This document shows, one piece after another, positions 46,561-55,752 of a DNA stretch of 55,752 bases; within the stretch, counting starts at the first letter, position 1; each line of letters begins with the position of its first letter. Made by a program: the position numbers and the translations under genes. The DNA lies in NCBI GenBank assembly GCA_030374735.1, contig JASCIV010000065.1, forward strand, positions 1 to 55,752, read 5' to 3'. The notes under the pieces were generated by a model. The model did not search any database. It saw only the letters and a program-made list of their open reading frames with translations, and was not told the DNA's origin. The stretch comes from Gracilaria caudata. Lineage: Eukaryota; Rhodophyta; Florideophyceae; Gracilariales; Gracilariaceae.

Positions 46561-47591
46561 TCAGTTTTTCTTGAGGTAAGCATGGAGTGGAGGTACGGAT
46601 GCGTTTCTGGACAGCCCAGATCGAATGAGCGGCGACGGGAAGGGTTTCAGAGAAGGACGTCTTGGTTTGTGCGCAGAGCTGGCAATGGAAGATAAGGCGG
46701 AAGAGTCGACTGGTATTCGCGCTCCCAGCCGTTTCTTGCCAGATGCAGAAGATAAGGTTGCACGTGTGTTCTTCTGCTTTGCTACGCTTCTCTGTGCAGC
46801 GGCGGGGGAGCGCTTTATGTTCCTCGCAGCGGTGTTTGCAGGCGGTGCTCTTGTTTTCACTTGAGCCTTTCCCTTCTTTGGCGGAGTGGATCGTTTTGCG
46901 GCAGTGGTTGCTTTTCTCTTCTTTGTGACACGCTTTGGAGATAGTTCGAAGTCACTTTCAACCACATCATCGTCTTCCTCCGGCGGCGAATCATCTGCGC
47001 TGTTGTATGCGTCGTCATCTTCGTGAGCGGAGGCCTCGCTTTCTGAATCTGAGATGACGTACGTTTTGCGCTTCTTGAGCACCCGTGACGAGCGTTTTGA
47101 TTGTTCACTGTGTTTCTCTGTTCGTTTCGAGAGGACTTGGGGGTTAGGGTGCATTGCAACGGTGGGTGGCGAGCTGCAGGGTGGAACAGTGATGTGCAGA
47201 AATACGTACCGCTTGATGATTTTGGCGGGGCGTCGATCGGCTTTTTCTCGCTTTCATCCGCAGTGGGCGGCGCATCCGATTTGGGCGCGCTCTCCATGGT
47301 GTTGTCCGCGCTAGGATCGTGTGGAGCGTTATCCGAATGAATGTTGGTGAACGGCGGCGGTTGTTGCTCGTTGTGCTGTTCCAATGAATCGGGGACACAA
47401 ATCACATCGTCATCGTCGTCGTTTTCGTCCAGTTGAAAACTGCTAGACTGCGGGGAACGAACGGCGAGGCGACGCGGCCTGGTGGTAGTGCGGCGAGGCC
47501 GTTTCAAACGGGACGAGGACTTTTCGTCGTCCGAGAGAGCAAAGTCGTCGTCGGAGGATTCGGCATAGCTCGAGGATCGGTTTCGGCGCAT
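46561..47591 (-). CDS. RAD51AP1-like DNA repair protein, two exons
   Basis: ATG at 47591, TGA at 46561-46563. Exon 1 encodes an acidic Ser-rich start (SSSYAESSDDDFALSDDE), like the Y-x-E-x-SDDDF opening of RAD51-associated protein 1. Exon 2 is basic and disordered and ends RSGLSRNASVPPLHAYLKK, close to the R-x-GLSR-x-x-x-V-x-PLH C-terminus of RAD51AP1, the RAD51-binding end. The frames join through an intron. The best model is 47136-47209 (74 bp; GTACGT donor, CCTAAC branch point, CAAG acceptor). An alternative is a 32-bp intron with a CTGCAG acceptor. RAD51AP1 stimulates strand exchange in homologous recombination. The middle has several SDSE, PPEEDDD and KKRK stretches, as expected for a nuclear DNA-binding protein. 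Identity rests on two short motifs at the ends, so it is tentative. Confidence 0.5.
47136..47209 (-). other. Predicted intron of the RAD51AP1-like gene
   Basis: GTACGT at the donor, CTAAC close to a CAAG acceptor, and phase 1 preserved. Reading straight through instead puts the C-terminal PLH motif in another frame. The 36-bp choice ending CTGCAG keeps the exon-1 frame, which is the wrong one for the C-terminal motif. Confidence 0.45.
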
Positions 47592-48643
47592 GGTGCGCGC
47601 CGCTATATCTATGACGAGGAGACGAGTGGTTTCGGGTACGTGCGGAAGACGGTTGGCGTGTGTATGGCTGTATCTATGTAGTGGGAGGCGGCAGATTCAG
47701 CTTGCTGCCTCGAAGGACGCGCGGGTCAGGCGCGACGGCAGCACGTTTGGGGAAGGCGCGGCATTCGTGTCCACCGCAGCGCGTTGGCGACACGCTGCGT
47801 TTCGCAGCGCGCCGCTTTCGCGCGTTTTTTGTTTTTTTTTTTTTTGTGTGTTGGAGGCATTACAGTTGGTTGCATTTGCCCGCCACGCGCATTTGCTGCT
47901 GCGGTGTGTTTGAGGGCGGTGAAGGAGTCGGTCGACTTTGTGCGTCGCCGTGCGGCTCGACAGAGATTCGCTTTAAGAGCGGTAGCGCGCGCGCGGCGGG
48001 ACGCTTGCGAGAACAAGTTCCTCAATACATTGACACAAACGCGAGCGTTGTGCGTGTTTGGCTGCGCAGTTGGCACGTCGCGGGGCACTGCGCACCGCGT
48101 GCAGCGTCGCAAGAAGAGCGCTGCCGCGCCTTTTCTCATGATTGGCCAATTTGCGCGCAAACCCTACGTGCGAGCGCTTGCTCACACAGCTGCAAACGAT
48201 CTACCGAAGGGTAGCGCTAACTGCCAGCTTGGCTTAGCGCGCGCCTCTGCGCTCAGCATGATGCTCGCCATCACTGATGCTCCTCGACAAGCACGTGCGA
48301 CGGAGACAGATAGCACGAAGGAGGTACAAGGGCAGCAAGCGAAAACAATGCTCATGCTAACGCGCGCCCTCTCGCGCCACACACAGCATCGCATCCACAC
48401 AGCTACGTTCCACACGTGTTGCGGAGCACTCCCGCCGTCCGTTGTTGAGACGCGCCGCAGCCGCCAGCCACACACCACACTCGCGCGCGCCCGTTAACGT
48501 TCCGCAGCCACTCCCCGAGCGCCGCACAACGCGCAGGAGCACCCAGAAAGCAGCAACAGTAGCAGCAGCACAAGCAGCAGCAGAAGCACAAGCAGCAAAA
48601 AAAAAAGATTGTGACCTCAAGCTCACTTTATACATCAAAAAGA
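47592..48643. other. GC-rich intergenic region with poly(T) and AGC repeats
   Basis: Upstream of the RAD51AP1-like gene and downstream of the desaturase. It holds a T-rich run at 47824-47846, a (AGC)n-like stretch at about 48545-48598 and A10 at 48598-48607. All frames are open because of high GC, and none looks selected. The poly(T) tract probably belongs to the promoter of the minus-strand gene at 47591. Confidence 0.4.
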
Positions 48644-49966
48644 CTATTCAAGTTCCTCTTTGAGCGTTGCGATTCTGAGATGAGCCAGCAAGTTGCGTGC
48701 GCCCTTCGAATGTTTGTACACCTCGCCGTTGAACGCGCTGGTGGCATCGCGTCCCTTCCAGAACTCCAGGATGCCCCTTCCACCGGGGTGCATGGACATG
48801 AAGTCGTCCACCTTGTGCACAATGCCATCGATCACAATCAGTTTCTCCCCCTCCGCCACGCGTTTAGACACCGTCTCCCAGTCCATCGTGCCCAGCGAGC
48901 GCACGTCGTGCCCCCAGTCGATCGTCTTCTTGAGCTCATCCAGCTCCTGTTGCTTCACCTGCACCTCAGCCTTTCGGATTTCGTTATTCGGGAAACGAAT
49001 CAATCGCGAACACAGCCCAAAGTACGACAGGAAGCGCACGATCCATTTGGTAGGGTCGTAGTGGTACCACCGAATGCCGTTACGATAGTCGTGCGGGAAC
49101 TCGTGGTGGTAGTTGTGGTAGCCCTCGCCAAACGTCACCAGCGCGGTGATGATGTGATCGTAGCTGGTGTGTTCCTTCGAGTACGTTTGCACACCAAACG
49201 TATGCGCCAGACTGTTCACACAAAACGTCGCCTGGTGCACAAAGAACATTCGTCCAAAGCACGCGTACACCAACGCGCCCCAAAAGTCGCCCCAGCCCAT
49301 TGTGGCCACGGCCAACGGAAAGATGAAGCCGAAGAACAGCGCAATCGGCAGGTAGTTCCTGTGCTGGAACATGATGCCGCGGTGCGCGTTGAGGTCGCTG
49401 ATGTCCACGCGTCCCGTGCGTCTCGAGTCCTGCTTGAGCACCATCCATCCAATGTGCGCGTACCAGAAGCCCTTGTGCACCGAGTAAGGGTCCTTGTCCG
49501 TGTCGACGTAACGGTGATGCGCGCGATGATTGCGGCACCACCAGCGCGCCGATCCCTCGAACGCCGCGGCGCCCCACGCGAGCAGCACAAACTCCACCGG
49601 CCACGAGGCGTGGTACGCTTTGTGCGACCACAGACGATGGTAGCCCGCGGTGATGCCGGTGCCGGTGAGAATGTACTGAAGCACGGCCAGAATAAACGTC
49701 TCGCGACGAAGAGGCACGAACCACACGCCCAGCAACAGCCCGATGAGCGGCGTGAAGATGATGCTGGTGGAAAGCCAATTGATTCGCTGCAGAAACGGCA
49801 GCTCGCTGAGTTCCTTGTCGGTCATGTACTTGGAGCTCTTGGTCTTCTCCAAGTACGTGCCCTTCTTGTCATCGTACTCCAGCTCGGCGTGCGCGCGCGC
49901 GCGCGGGCGCATCGCATCGCGCGTTGGCCGCATCGCCTCGCGCTCCGTCAAGTCGGAGATGGTCAT
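48644..49966 (-). CDS. Acyl-CoA delta-9 desaturase with C-terminal cytochrome b5 domain
   Basis: 440 residues from ATG 49966 (an upstream in-frame GTG is not a eukaryotic start) to TAG at 48644-48646. The membrane desaturase domain has three histidine boxes: HRLWSH (110-115), HRAHH (147-151) and HNYHH (284-288), plus the NSLAH segment typical of stearoyl-CoA desaturases. Four hydrophobic segments surround them. Residues about 362-440 form cytochrome b5 with HPGG (393-396) and the second heme ligand His in KHSKG (about 419). It introduces a double bond at carbon 9 of stearoyl/palmitoyl-CoA in the endoplasmic reticulum, using electrons from its own b5. The layout equals fungal Ole1, while animal and plant-type enzymes lack the fusion. 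No intron is seen. The N-terminal 35 residues are Arg-rich and may be less conserved. Confidence 0.95.
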   Translation of the reverse strand: MTISDLTEREAMRPTRDAMRPRARAHAELEYDDKKGTYLEKTKSSKYMTDKELSELPFLQRINWLSTSIIFTPLIGLLLGVWFVPLRRETFILAVLQYILTGTGITAGYHRLWSHKAYHASWPVEFVLLAWGAAAFEGSARWWCRNHRAHHRYVDTDKDPYSVHKGFWYAHIGWMVLKQDSRRTGRVDISDLNAHRGIMFQHRNYLPIALFFGFIFPLAVATMGWGDFWGALVYACFGRMFFVHQATFCVNSLAHTFGVQTYSKEHTSYDHIITALVTFGEGYHNYHHEFPHDYRNGIRWYHYDPTKWIVRFLSYFGLCSRLIRFPNNEIRKAEVQVKQQELDELKKTIDWGHDVRSLGTMDWETVSKRVAEGEKLIVIDGIVHKVDDFMSMHPGGRGILEFWKGRDATSAFNGEVYKHSKGARNLLAHLRIATLKEELE

Positions 49967-50428
49967 GGCGCACACAAACAACACACTGGTGAATCACACG
50001 CCTGGCGCAGCAAGCAAACGGGTCACTTGCGCTGTGTGCGGCCACACGAAGGCGCCCGCCGATCAGCCGCGCGCCGCGAACAAAGTACCTTTGTACACAA
50101 GCGGGCGAACGCGCGCACACACACAGACACACACACACGCGCGCCAAGCAACGAACGAGATGTGCCGCTGTCCGCGCGAGGCGCAATCGCGCGCACACGC
50201 GCCACGCACATCACAACACGCGCGCGGGGCGCCAAACGCGCTCGCGAAAAAAAAATAATTGCGGCGCGCGCGCGCCAGCGCCAGTCCGTTATGGACGATG
50301 GCACCGCGTGGCGGCGCCGCCGGAGGGGCGCCGCGCAACACGCGCGCCACACGTGAGCGACGTGCCGCCGCCGCAAACAAAAAAAAAAGGGACAAAAAAA
50401 AAAAAAAAATAAAACGCTCTCGTTGTGC
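49967..50428 (-). promoter_or_regulatory. Promoter region of desaturase gene with homopolymer and alternating CG/CA tracts
   Basis: 460 bp between the AhpD-like gene's stop and the desaturase ATG. It contains (CG)n-like and (CA)n tracts (50110-50145, 50258-50275) and long A runs at 50245-50253, 50380-50389 and 50394-50409, that is, T runs on the gene strand just after the upstream gene's stop. Such tracts exclude nucleosomes and may serve transcription start of the desaturase or 3'-end formation of the neighbour. Confidence 0.45.
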
Positions 50429-52078
50429 TCAGTGCAGGTGCTGGTGCTGCACCTTGTCGAACGTAGGAACTATCTTCGTAAACTTCGGCGCGCGTTCGCC
50501 CAGCTGCGCGTTCTTCAGCGTCACCGACTCCGAGCAGCTCGGGTAGTAGAAAATGTACAACTTCTGCAGCAGCGACAGCAGCGACACCCAGCTCAGCAGC
50601 TCCACCGTGTGCTCGCTGCGCAGCGCCTTCGTGGCGTCCACCACCGCCTGCGTGGTCTTGGTGGGCATGAACGAGCACGCCTTCCCAATGTACAGCAGCC
50701 GCACCTGCGTCTCCGACAGCGGCGTCTCCATCAGCGCCGAGTCCGTCAGCGCGCTCAGAAAGTCCACCGAGAAGTCCGTCTCCTCCTTCGAGAACTCGTA
50801 GATGGCGTTGATCATGTCGTCGTCAAAGTAATCCACCATCATCATGGTCATGCGCCGGAACTCCTTCGCCATCAGCCGGTTCCTGTTCACGCCGGCAAAC
50901 ACAATGCCGATGAGGTACTTGGTGTCCGGCTCGATGCCGCACACAATCGCGTCCAGGTTCATGCGGATGCACTCCGCCAGCGCGCGCACGGCGCGGTCGT
51001 GCGTGAGCAGGCCCAGGATGGGGAACGAGTGGCCCACGTTCACGTTGAGGAACTCGCCGATCTTGGGCCACGACGACGGGATCTTCTTGGTGGCGGCCAT
51101 GTCGTACTTGATGGCCGTGGGCAGGTGCCGCAGCATCATGATGTTGGACACAAACGTGTCGCCGCGCGTGGGGTTGGCTTCGGCGTGCTGTAAGTAATTC
51201 TCCGGCGACGTGACCTGGTGCTTGCCCTGCGACCAGCCGGCGGCGCGCAGCAGCTCGGCGGTCTCCTCCACGGCCGACTGCTCCATGTCCGTGCCCAGGC
51301 TGCTCATGAACGTGGTGAGGTAGCCGACCATGCTGACGGCCAGCACCACCCACTCCACGTTGGCCGGGCTCAGGTGGCGGAACAGGTTGCGCCGGTCCTC
51401 CTCCGTCAGGTGGTTGGGGAACGACGACATGTTGAGCGCCACCTCCACCACCGCCGCCTCGCGCGCCGTGAATGAGCGCGCGCCCATGAGCGCGTCGCGA
51501 TCCAGCCCGCGGCGCAGCGCAAAGTTGCACGTGTGCAGCGAGCAGTACGCGCACTGCGCGCTGCGCGCCGAGTAGTACGTGGCCAGCCCGATGAGGTCGG
51601 CGGGCGCGGCCACGCCCCACATGAGGAACGGCACGTTGATGCAGTTGGGAATGATGAGGTTGTACGTGGTGAACGCGGGCGGGAAGATCTCCATCACGCC
51701 GTAGCAGTTGGCCACCACGCCAATGAGCGCCTTCACCAGCACCAGCAGCACGTGATAACTGTCGTCCATGTGGTCCAGCGACACGGCGTGCGGCGCCAAA
51801 ACATCCATGATGGAACGCACGGCGTCGGGCGAGTCGGACAACGGATCGATAGACTGCACGGAGGAGATGTTGGCGGACGGCGCGTGCGTGCTGTGCGACG
51901 GCAGCGACTTGACGGACGGCGACGGCGTGGACGACGACGACGCGTACGCCTTGGAGGGCATGCGCGGCGGCAGCATGTCGGACAGCGGCGTGTAGCGCGG
52001 CAGCAGACGCGAATTGCGGCGAGGTGCAGCGGAGGAGGACGCGGCCGACGCGTCGGAGGGCCGCGGCGAGCGAGACAT
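50429..52078 (-). CDS. AhpD/carboxymuconolactone-decarboxylase-like protein
   Basis: 549 residues from ATG 52078 (an upstream TTG in frame is ignored) to TGA at 50429-50431. The first ~95 residues are Ser/Pro-rich and disordered. A helical domain follows with QCAYCSLHTC (Cys at about 176 and 179, His about 182), the C-x-x-C-x-x-H redox motif of AhpD-like and CMD proteins. A second helical domain (about 320-520, starting near SSWPKIGEFLNVNVGH) repeats the general layout but lacks the Cys pair, so it may be a degenerate duplicate. AhpD-type proteins use the Cys pair to reduce peroxidatic partners; CMD proper is a decarboxylase. The substrate here is unknown. Most reading frames on the opposite strand are open because of high GC and codon bias and are not genes. 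Confidence 0.6.
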   Translation of the reverse strand: MSRSPRPSDASAASSSAAPRRNSRLLPRYTPLSDMLPPRMPSKAYASSSSTPSPSVKSLPSHSTHAPSANISSVQSIDPLSDSPDAVRSIMDVLAPHAVSLDHMDDSYHVLLVLVKALIGVVANCYGVMEIFPPAFTTYNLIIPNCINVPFLMWGVAAPADLIGLATYYSARSAQCAYCSLHTCNFALRRGLDRDALMGARSFTAREAAVVEVALNMSSFPNHLTEEDRRNLFRHLSPANVEWVVLAVSMVGYLTTFMSSLGTDMEQSAVEETAELLRAAGWSQGKHQVTSPENYLQHAEANPTRGDTFVSNIMMLRHLPTAIKYDMAATKKIPSSWPKIGEFLNVNVGHSFPILGLLTHDRAVRALAECIRMNLDAIVCGIEPDTKYLIGIVFAGVNRNRLMAKEFRRMTMMMVDYFDDDMINAIYEFSKEETDFSVDFLSALTDSALMETPLSETQVRLLYIGKACSFMPTKTTQAVVDATKALRSEHTVELLSWVSLLSLLQKLYIFYYPSCSESVTLKNAQLGERAPKFTKIVPTFDKVQHQHLH

Positions 52079-53008
52079 GGCCGAGCGCGCGCTCAAGGCG
52101 AAAGGGCGGCGCGAACAAAGCGGCGTGAGGCGCGCGCAAGAAGGGGAGGCGCCTCTTTTTGTTGTCGCGAGCGCGGAGTGTGTACCGAGCGGGGGCGCGG
52201 CGCGGCGGGGGCGGGGAATGTGTATCTACGCGCGCACACACAACGCTCTCTCTCAACTCGCGCACACCCCCCCCGAAGCAGCGCGCCAGCAGCGCGCGCG
52301 CGCTGCTGCTGCGCCTCGTGACACGCGCGTGAGGCGCAACTCAGAAAGTGGCACGCGCAGAAGACAAAAAAAAGAGGCAAAAAAAAAAAAGAAAAACGGC
52401 CGAAAGGGAGACGAGAGCGCGGCGCCACGTCCGCCACCAACGGCGCGCGCGAGCGTGTCGTACCGACGCGCGCGCGCGCGCCCACGTATGTATCCACCAC
52501 GCACAGTGCGCGCCGCGGAGAACGCACTCCGCCGAGTCGTGCGCTCTCGCTGCGCCGTTGTGTGCAGTGCTGCGCACGCGCGCGCGCATGCGCCGCGCCC
52601 AATGAAGGTGTGAAGCGCGCGTGCGCGCGGAGCAGTTCACTGCGCAACCAACAGGAGCTCCGCCTCCCGACCCGCAGTGGCTGCGGTCGCCAGCTGCGCC
52701 GTGGCAAAACGCAGAAAAGGGGCGCCGAAAATGTCACCAAACGCGCGCACTGCCGCTGCCACCGCATCAAATTCCGATCTCAAAGCTGCGGCGATGAGCG
52801 CGAAAGCGCAAACGCTGCCAAACAGCACAGACAGTCATTGCTCCCGCCCGCTTCCTTCAAAACATGATGCAGTGATGTTTTGCGACGTTCGAAGTTACTT
52901 CATGCAGATGAGAGCCCTTTTCGCCAAAGCGAAACTGCGTGCATCGCGAGCATGTGACATGTTTAATAGGAGCAGAACATGATGGGTTCAGAATGTATGT
53001 ACGTGAAC
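52079..53008. promoter_or_regulatory. Intergenic region with A-tracts and alternating CG tracts
   Basis: About 930 bp upstream of the AhpD-like gene and downstream of the NTF2-like gene. A-runs at 52367-52374 and 52380-52391 and alternating CG at 52468-52480 and 52576-52586 resemble those before the desaturase gene. An Ala-rich minus frame (52637-52828) lacks an ATG and is probably not coding. Confidence 0.4.
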
Positions 53009-53461
53009 TTATCTGGAAGCAGTAATGTTAAACTCCATTGGGTCATAAGTAGAAACACCGGCAGTCAGCCTATATCCACGAGTGAAGTACGCATCGGAAC
53101 CGTAGTAATCTTGCATAAACGGTGCGCTAGCAACCCAACGAACCATTATCGAATTGGATACAATCACAGTATCATTCACAGCAAACTTCATGCCTCCGAA
53201 TCCTTCAGGAAAAGGTTTACAAAACGACGTGAACAATGCCTCAAGAGCTTGCTTTCCTTCAACCACCTCACCTCCGGGAAGAAAGAATTTGAAATCATCG
53301 GTACGGAGACGCAGTAACCTTTTGACATCACACTCGTTGAAAGCGTCAAAGTCTTCTTCCACAAGTAGTAAAGGCAAAGGCGTCTCTTCCGCGCAGAATT
53401 TTCCACTCGTGAGACACAGCAGAGTAAACATAACGCTGGCACCAAGCGGTAGAACTCGCAT
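53009..53461 (-). CDS. Secreted NTF2-like (SnoaL-type) protein
   Basis: 150 residues, ATG 53461, TAA at 53009-53011. The start is chosen because MRVLPLGASVMFTLLCLTSG reads as a signal peptide with cleavage near GKFCA-EE; the upstream in-frame TTG would bury it. The mature part begins with an EDFDAFNECDVKRLLRLRTDDFKFFLPGG segment (cone-shaped alpha+beta fold start), then EGKQALEALFTSF, ending with beta-strand-like VNDTVIVSNSIMVRWVAS. This is the pattern of the NTF2-like superfamily, which includes SnoaL polyketide cyclases and ketosteroid isomerase. The catalytic residues cannot be judged. Function unknown; secretion is inferred from the signal peptide. Confidence 0.6.
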   Translation of the reverse strand: MRVLPLGASVMFTLLCLTSGKFCAEETPLPLLLVEEDFDAFNECDVKRLLRLRTDDFKFFLPGGEVVEGKQALEALFTSFCKPFPEGFGGMKFAVNDTVIVSNSIMVRWVASAPFMQDYYGSDAYFTRGYRLTAGVSTYDPMEFNITASR

Positions 53462-55480
53462 TCTGCTGCAGCACAAAGTGTGAGAACAGTTGTAGCAGAG
53501 ACAGAATTCCAAGCGGAGGTTGGCAAAAAATAACTTCGATGTGCTTCGATTTCTGAACAGAGAGCGAGCTTTTATGGTAAGCTCAGCGCCACCATCTGGT
53601 ATTTAACGAGATTTCCCAGGCAACAATTATCGCTGTGGAGGGGTTAGAAACGAAAGATGTGAGGATCATCTCCGGGTATTCTCAGGGACAGATCCTGATA
53701 TCCATTTGTGTGAACCAGGATTCCTGGTCATCCACAAAAAGACATCGAGACATATAATACAGTAAAGAAAGCGGGCACGAGGTCAACTCAGGGACAAGCA
53801 CTCGCGCTCGAGTAGCTCGGGGAGTTCATCCTTCCGGTGGTCATCGTGAAGTGAGCCCCCGCAAAAATATCTCGCTTTCGTGAGCTTGATGAGGAACTTC
53901 TAACATAAAGCTCATGTGTTAGAAGTATATCAGGCCCGAACTCATGACTACAAGAGTAACTACCGGCCGGTCGCGATATAGTGCCGATTTGAATAGTGCT
54001 TCCCTCCCTTTAGTGCTACCCAAACAGCCATGTCACCACTTTCCCGCCAAAAGACCGCTATTTCAGTACCCCTGTCATTCGCTCTAAGCTGGTCCCCATT
54101 GACGCCACCTCCGAATCATACCTTAAAAATGGCCTCTCCGTCGCCAACATTACCTGCACAAAAGAGTCCCAGGAAGCCCCGATTGAAGCTACGTCGAACG
54201 AAGGTCACAAGAAGCAGAACCGGAAGAAAATAGTTTTTCTGCTATGATTTTGGTACTAAACAAGCTCTCGATCAGTGTTGAGAACCGTGATCCTCTTTTT
54301 AATCAATTGACAGATGTACAAAGGCACTGTCTACAGATGATGTATCCAGATAATTTGAATTTAAAAATAATCCTGAAGTACAAAATGCATTTGGGCAAAC
54401 AAGCTGGAAAATATTTGTCAACCGGATGTCACAAACTGCACACCAATAAAAAGCAATCATTAATGAAAGCCGTACTACCCTTCCTATTGGGTTCTCTTGA
54501 AACATAGGTGTAATTTGAAGCACAGCTTTGACCAATCATGTTACACGATCAGAGTGCAAGAAAATTGCCTTGAATAAAATGTAATTACGAGCTACTGTAA
54601 AGTTTTTTGCAATGTGCTCTCAAAGTACCAAAATCTGAGGGTCATTGTGAGCTAATTCGAAGAAACGTTAACACGTTTATTCTGCTTAACAATTTTAAAA
54701 ATATTGCTTTTCGTTGTTAGAATCAGTAAAAGCATCATTCTACTATTGTGAAAACGTAAACATTTCTTTTTTTAAAGAGATCAACCCCAAGTTATGTGTA
54801 TTTTACTCAAACATGGCAAAAATGGAACATAATTCATACAAAGAGTTCTATGAACCTTATAAGGCTCTGCACACTTTGAAACTTTGTGCGTATAATGCTG
54901 TTAACTCTTCCAAAAGATAGAAGTCTCAGTTATAAAAAATTTGATTACACAAATTCTAAAATAAAGTTGAAGAACAAACTAAAATTTAGCAAAAACCCTT
55001 TTTCATTTAGCTTACAGCAATTAACGATTGATAAGAAGGGGCATTCAGATGCCAAAATTTGAAACAAATTATTTTTCGGTTCAAGAAAATCCCGTAGGAA
55101 GAATAAGAGTCTTCATCTCAAAACAAAAAACGTTGCTCTCTAAAAATCATCTCAAAATTCTATATGCGTTTCTAGAATCGGTTTGCTGTCAAAACACTGA
55201 CTTAAATGCACATCGTTTTATCATACGTGAAGCAAGTTGTAAGAGAAGAGTGCTGAGTCTTTTGTTGAGAGAGAAAGAGGATAGCAAGATCTCTTGTTTA
55301 CAATAACTCAAGGTAAGATGAGTGTTACTTCTCCTCCCTACGACTATCGAAAGAGAGGAACCACTTAAGCAAGGCAGCTAGATCACGAGTTCGTTTTTGG
55401 ATTCAAATATGAACTCTCATGGATTTAAATTGAAGGGTCATGATTTGTAATGAATGATTTGGAGTCTGATTCTGTTATAT
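53462..55480. other. AT-rich sequence without recognised genes
   Basis: About 2 kb. Short ATG-started frames at 54030-54233 (basic tail, SPRKPRLKLRR), 54244-54507 and 55028-55306 have no known motif. The composition is more AT-rich than the host-gene block. It would contain the end of the chromovirus on the right if that element is complete, but I found no LTR. Confidence 0.35.
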
Positions 55481-55752
55481 TCACCTTCTCTTTGAAGTTG
55501 ACGACCGCGGCAACCACCGAAACTTTTGAATCAATTGTTTACGATGACGTAGATGCGATTTTGGCTTCCAAACTGCTTCTTGTACAATGTAGCCTTCAAA
55601 CTGTACAAGGTATTCAATTTTAAAACCATTCCGTCTTTTCTGCAGGATATTGATTGGTTCATGTTGTGGTGCAAAACCACCGACGTGGCGGGAACGAAAG
55701 CCGCCTCGCGGAAGAAGCACCTCAAGGTGTCCAGCCTTGCTCCCGAGAGGAG
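55481..55752 (-). mobile_element. Ty3-type (chromovirus) integrase C-terminus with chromodomain, partial
   Basis: A minus frame open to the window edge ends at 55481. It contains INILQKRRNGFKIEYLVQFE, then GY ... EAVWKPKSHL...LIQKF. This is the chromodomain pattern I-L-x-x-R-...-EYLV-x-[WF]-x-GY-...-W-[EK]-P-x-x-x-L-...-LI-x-x-F found at the end of integrase in Ty3-type chromoviruses, where it directs insertion to methylated histones. Phe replaces the usual Trp in V-x-W-x-GY. The rest of the element would lie to the right outside the window. Confidence 0.7.

Noticed and set aside
47600..48500. Several 100-240-codon frames on both strands
   Set aside because: All frames are open in this GC-rich spacer; composition is Arg/Ala/Cys-rich with no conserved pattern.
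49969..49984. Desaturase start at 49984, AhpD-like start at 52096, NTF2-like start at 53512
   Set aside because: These upstream codons are GTG or TTG; in a eukaryote the first in-frame ATG (49966, 52078, 53461) is the likely start, and for the NTF2-like protein it also exposes the signal peptide.
50423..52321. Long + strand frames opposite the AhpD-like gene, and the 480-codon second minus frame
   Set aside because: Low-complexity His/Arg/Ala/Val composition caused by high GC and codon bias of the real gene; no motif and no proper start.
52637..52828. Ala-rich 63-codon minus frame
   Set aside because: Starts only at GTG, is preceded by a stop, has no ATG, and composition follows GC bias.

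Overview
The window is nuclear DNA of a eukaryote. Evidence: a fatty-acid desaturase with a C-terminal cytochrome b5 domain, a SAM-domain/DUF202 membrane protein, a gene with an apparent short spliceosomal intron, an LTR retrotransposon with target-site duplication, and several eukaryotic DNA-transposon families (KDZ, MULE, Crypton, PIF1-type helicase). Few introns, closely packed host genes and a GC-rich host block fit a unicellular alga or similar protist. A red alga is my guess only; the sequence alone does not settle it.

Layout. (1) 0-6 kb: a poly(A) tail at the left edge, a decayed PIF1-type helicase on the minus strand, and, divergent from it, a KDZ transposase in one long + frame broken by stops. 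(2) 6-11 kb: nothing recognisable. (3) 11.4-15 kb: a decayed protein of a thiol-protease-like family followed by a Ulp1 (C48) protease relic. (4) 17.7-22.1 kb: an unidentified minus-strand ORF and a Crypton-type tyrosine recombinase. (5) 22.6-27.6 kb: a complete 5,009-bp Ty1/copia element with 234-bp LTRs, a 5-bp target duplication (ACAGT) and one Gag-Pol frame carrying three in-frame stops. (6) 27.6-35.8 kb: decayed GC-rich and AT-rich sequence with ORF fragments. (7) 35.8-45.2 kb: a MULE-like element bounded by ~126-150-bp inverted repeats. It holds a second, better preserved copy of the thiol-protease-like gene, a MULE transposase, a Ulp1 protease and a 30-bp-periodic array of GATTGCAATC palindromes. 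(8) 45.8-53.5 kb: five intact host genes, namely SAM-DUF202 (+), RAD51AP1-like (-), acyl-CoA desaturase-cyt b5 (-), AhpD/CMD-like (-) and a secreted NTF2-like protein (-). (9) 53.5-55.75 kb: AT-rich sequence without genes, then the chromodomain end of a Ty3-type integrase at the right edge.

How it fits together: the left 45 kb is mainly a transposon graveyard and the right end a short host-gene island. The most unusual content is the 35.8-45.2 kb element: two unrelated cysteine-protease-like proteins travel with a MULE transposase, the same protease pair recurs as a relic at 11.4-15 kb, and a regular palindrome array lies beside the right inverted repeat. Many of the elements are broken mainly by in-frame nonsense codons, with fewer frameshifts than expected from neutral decay.
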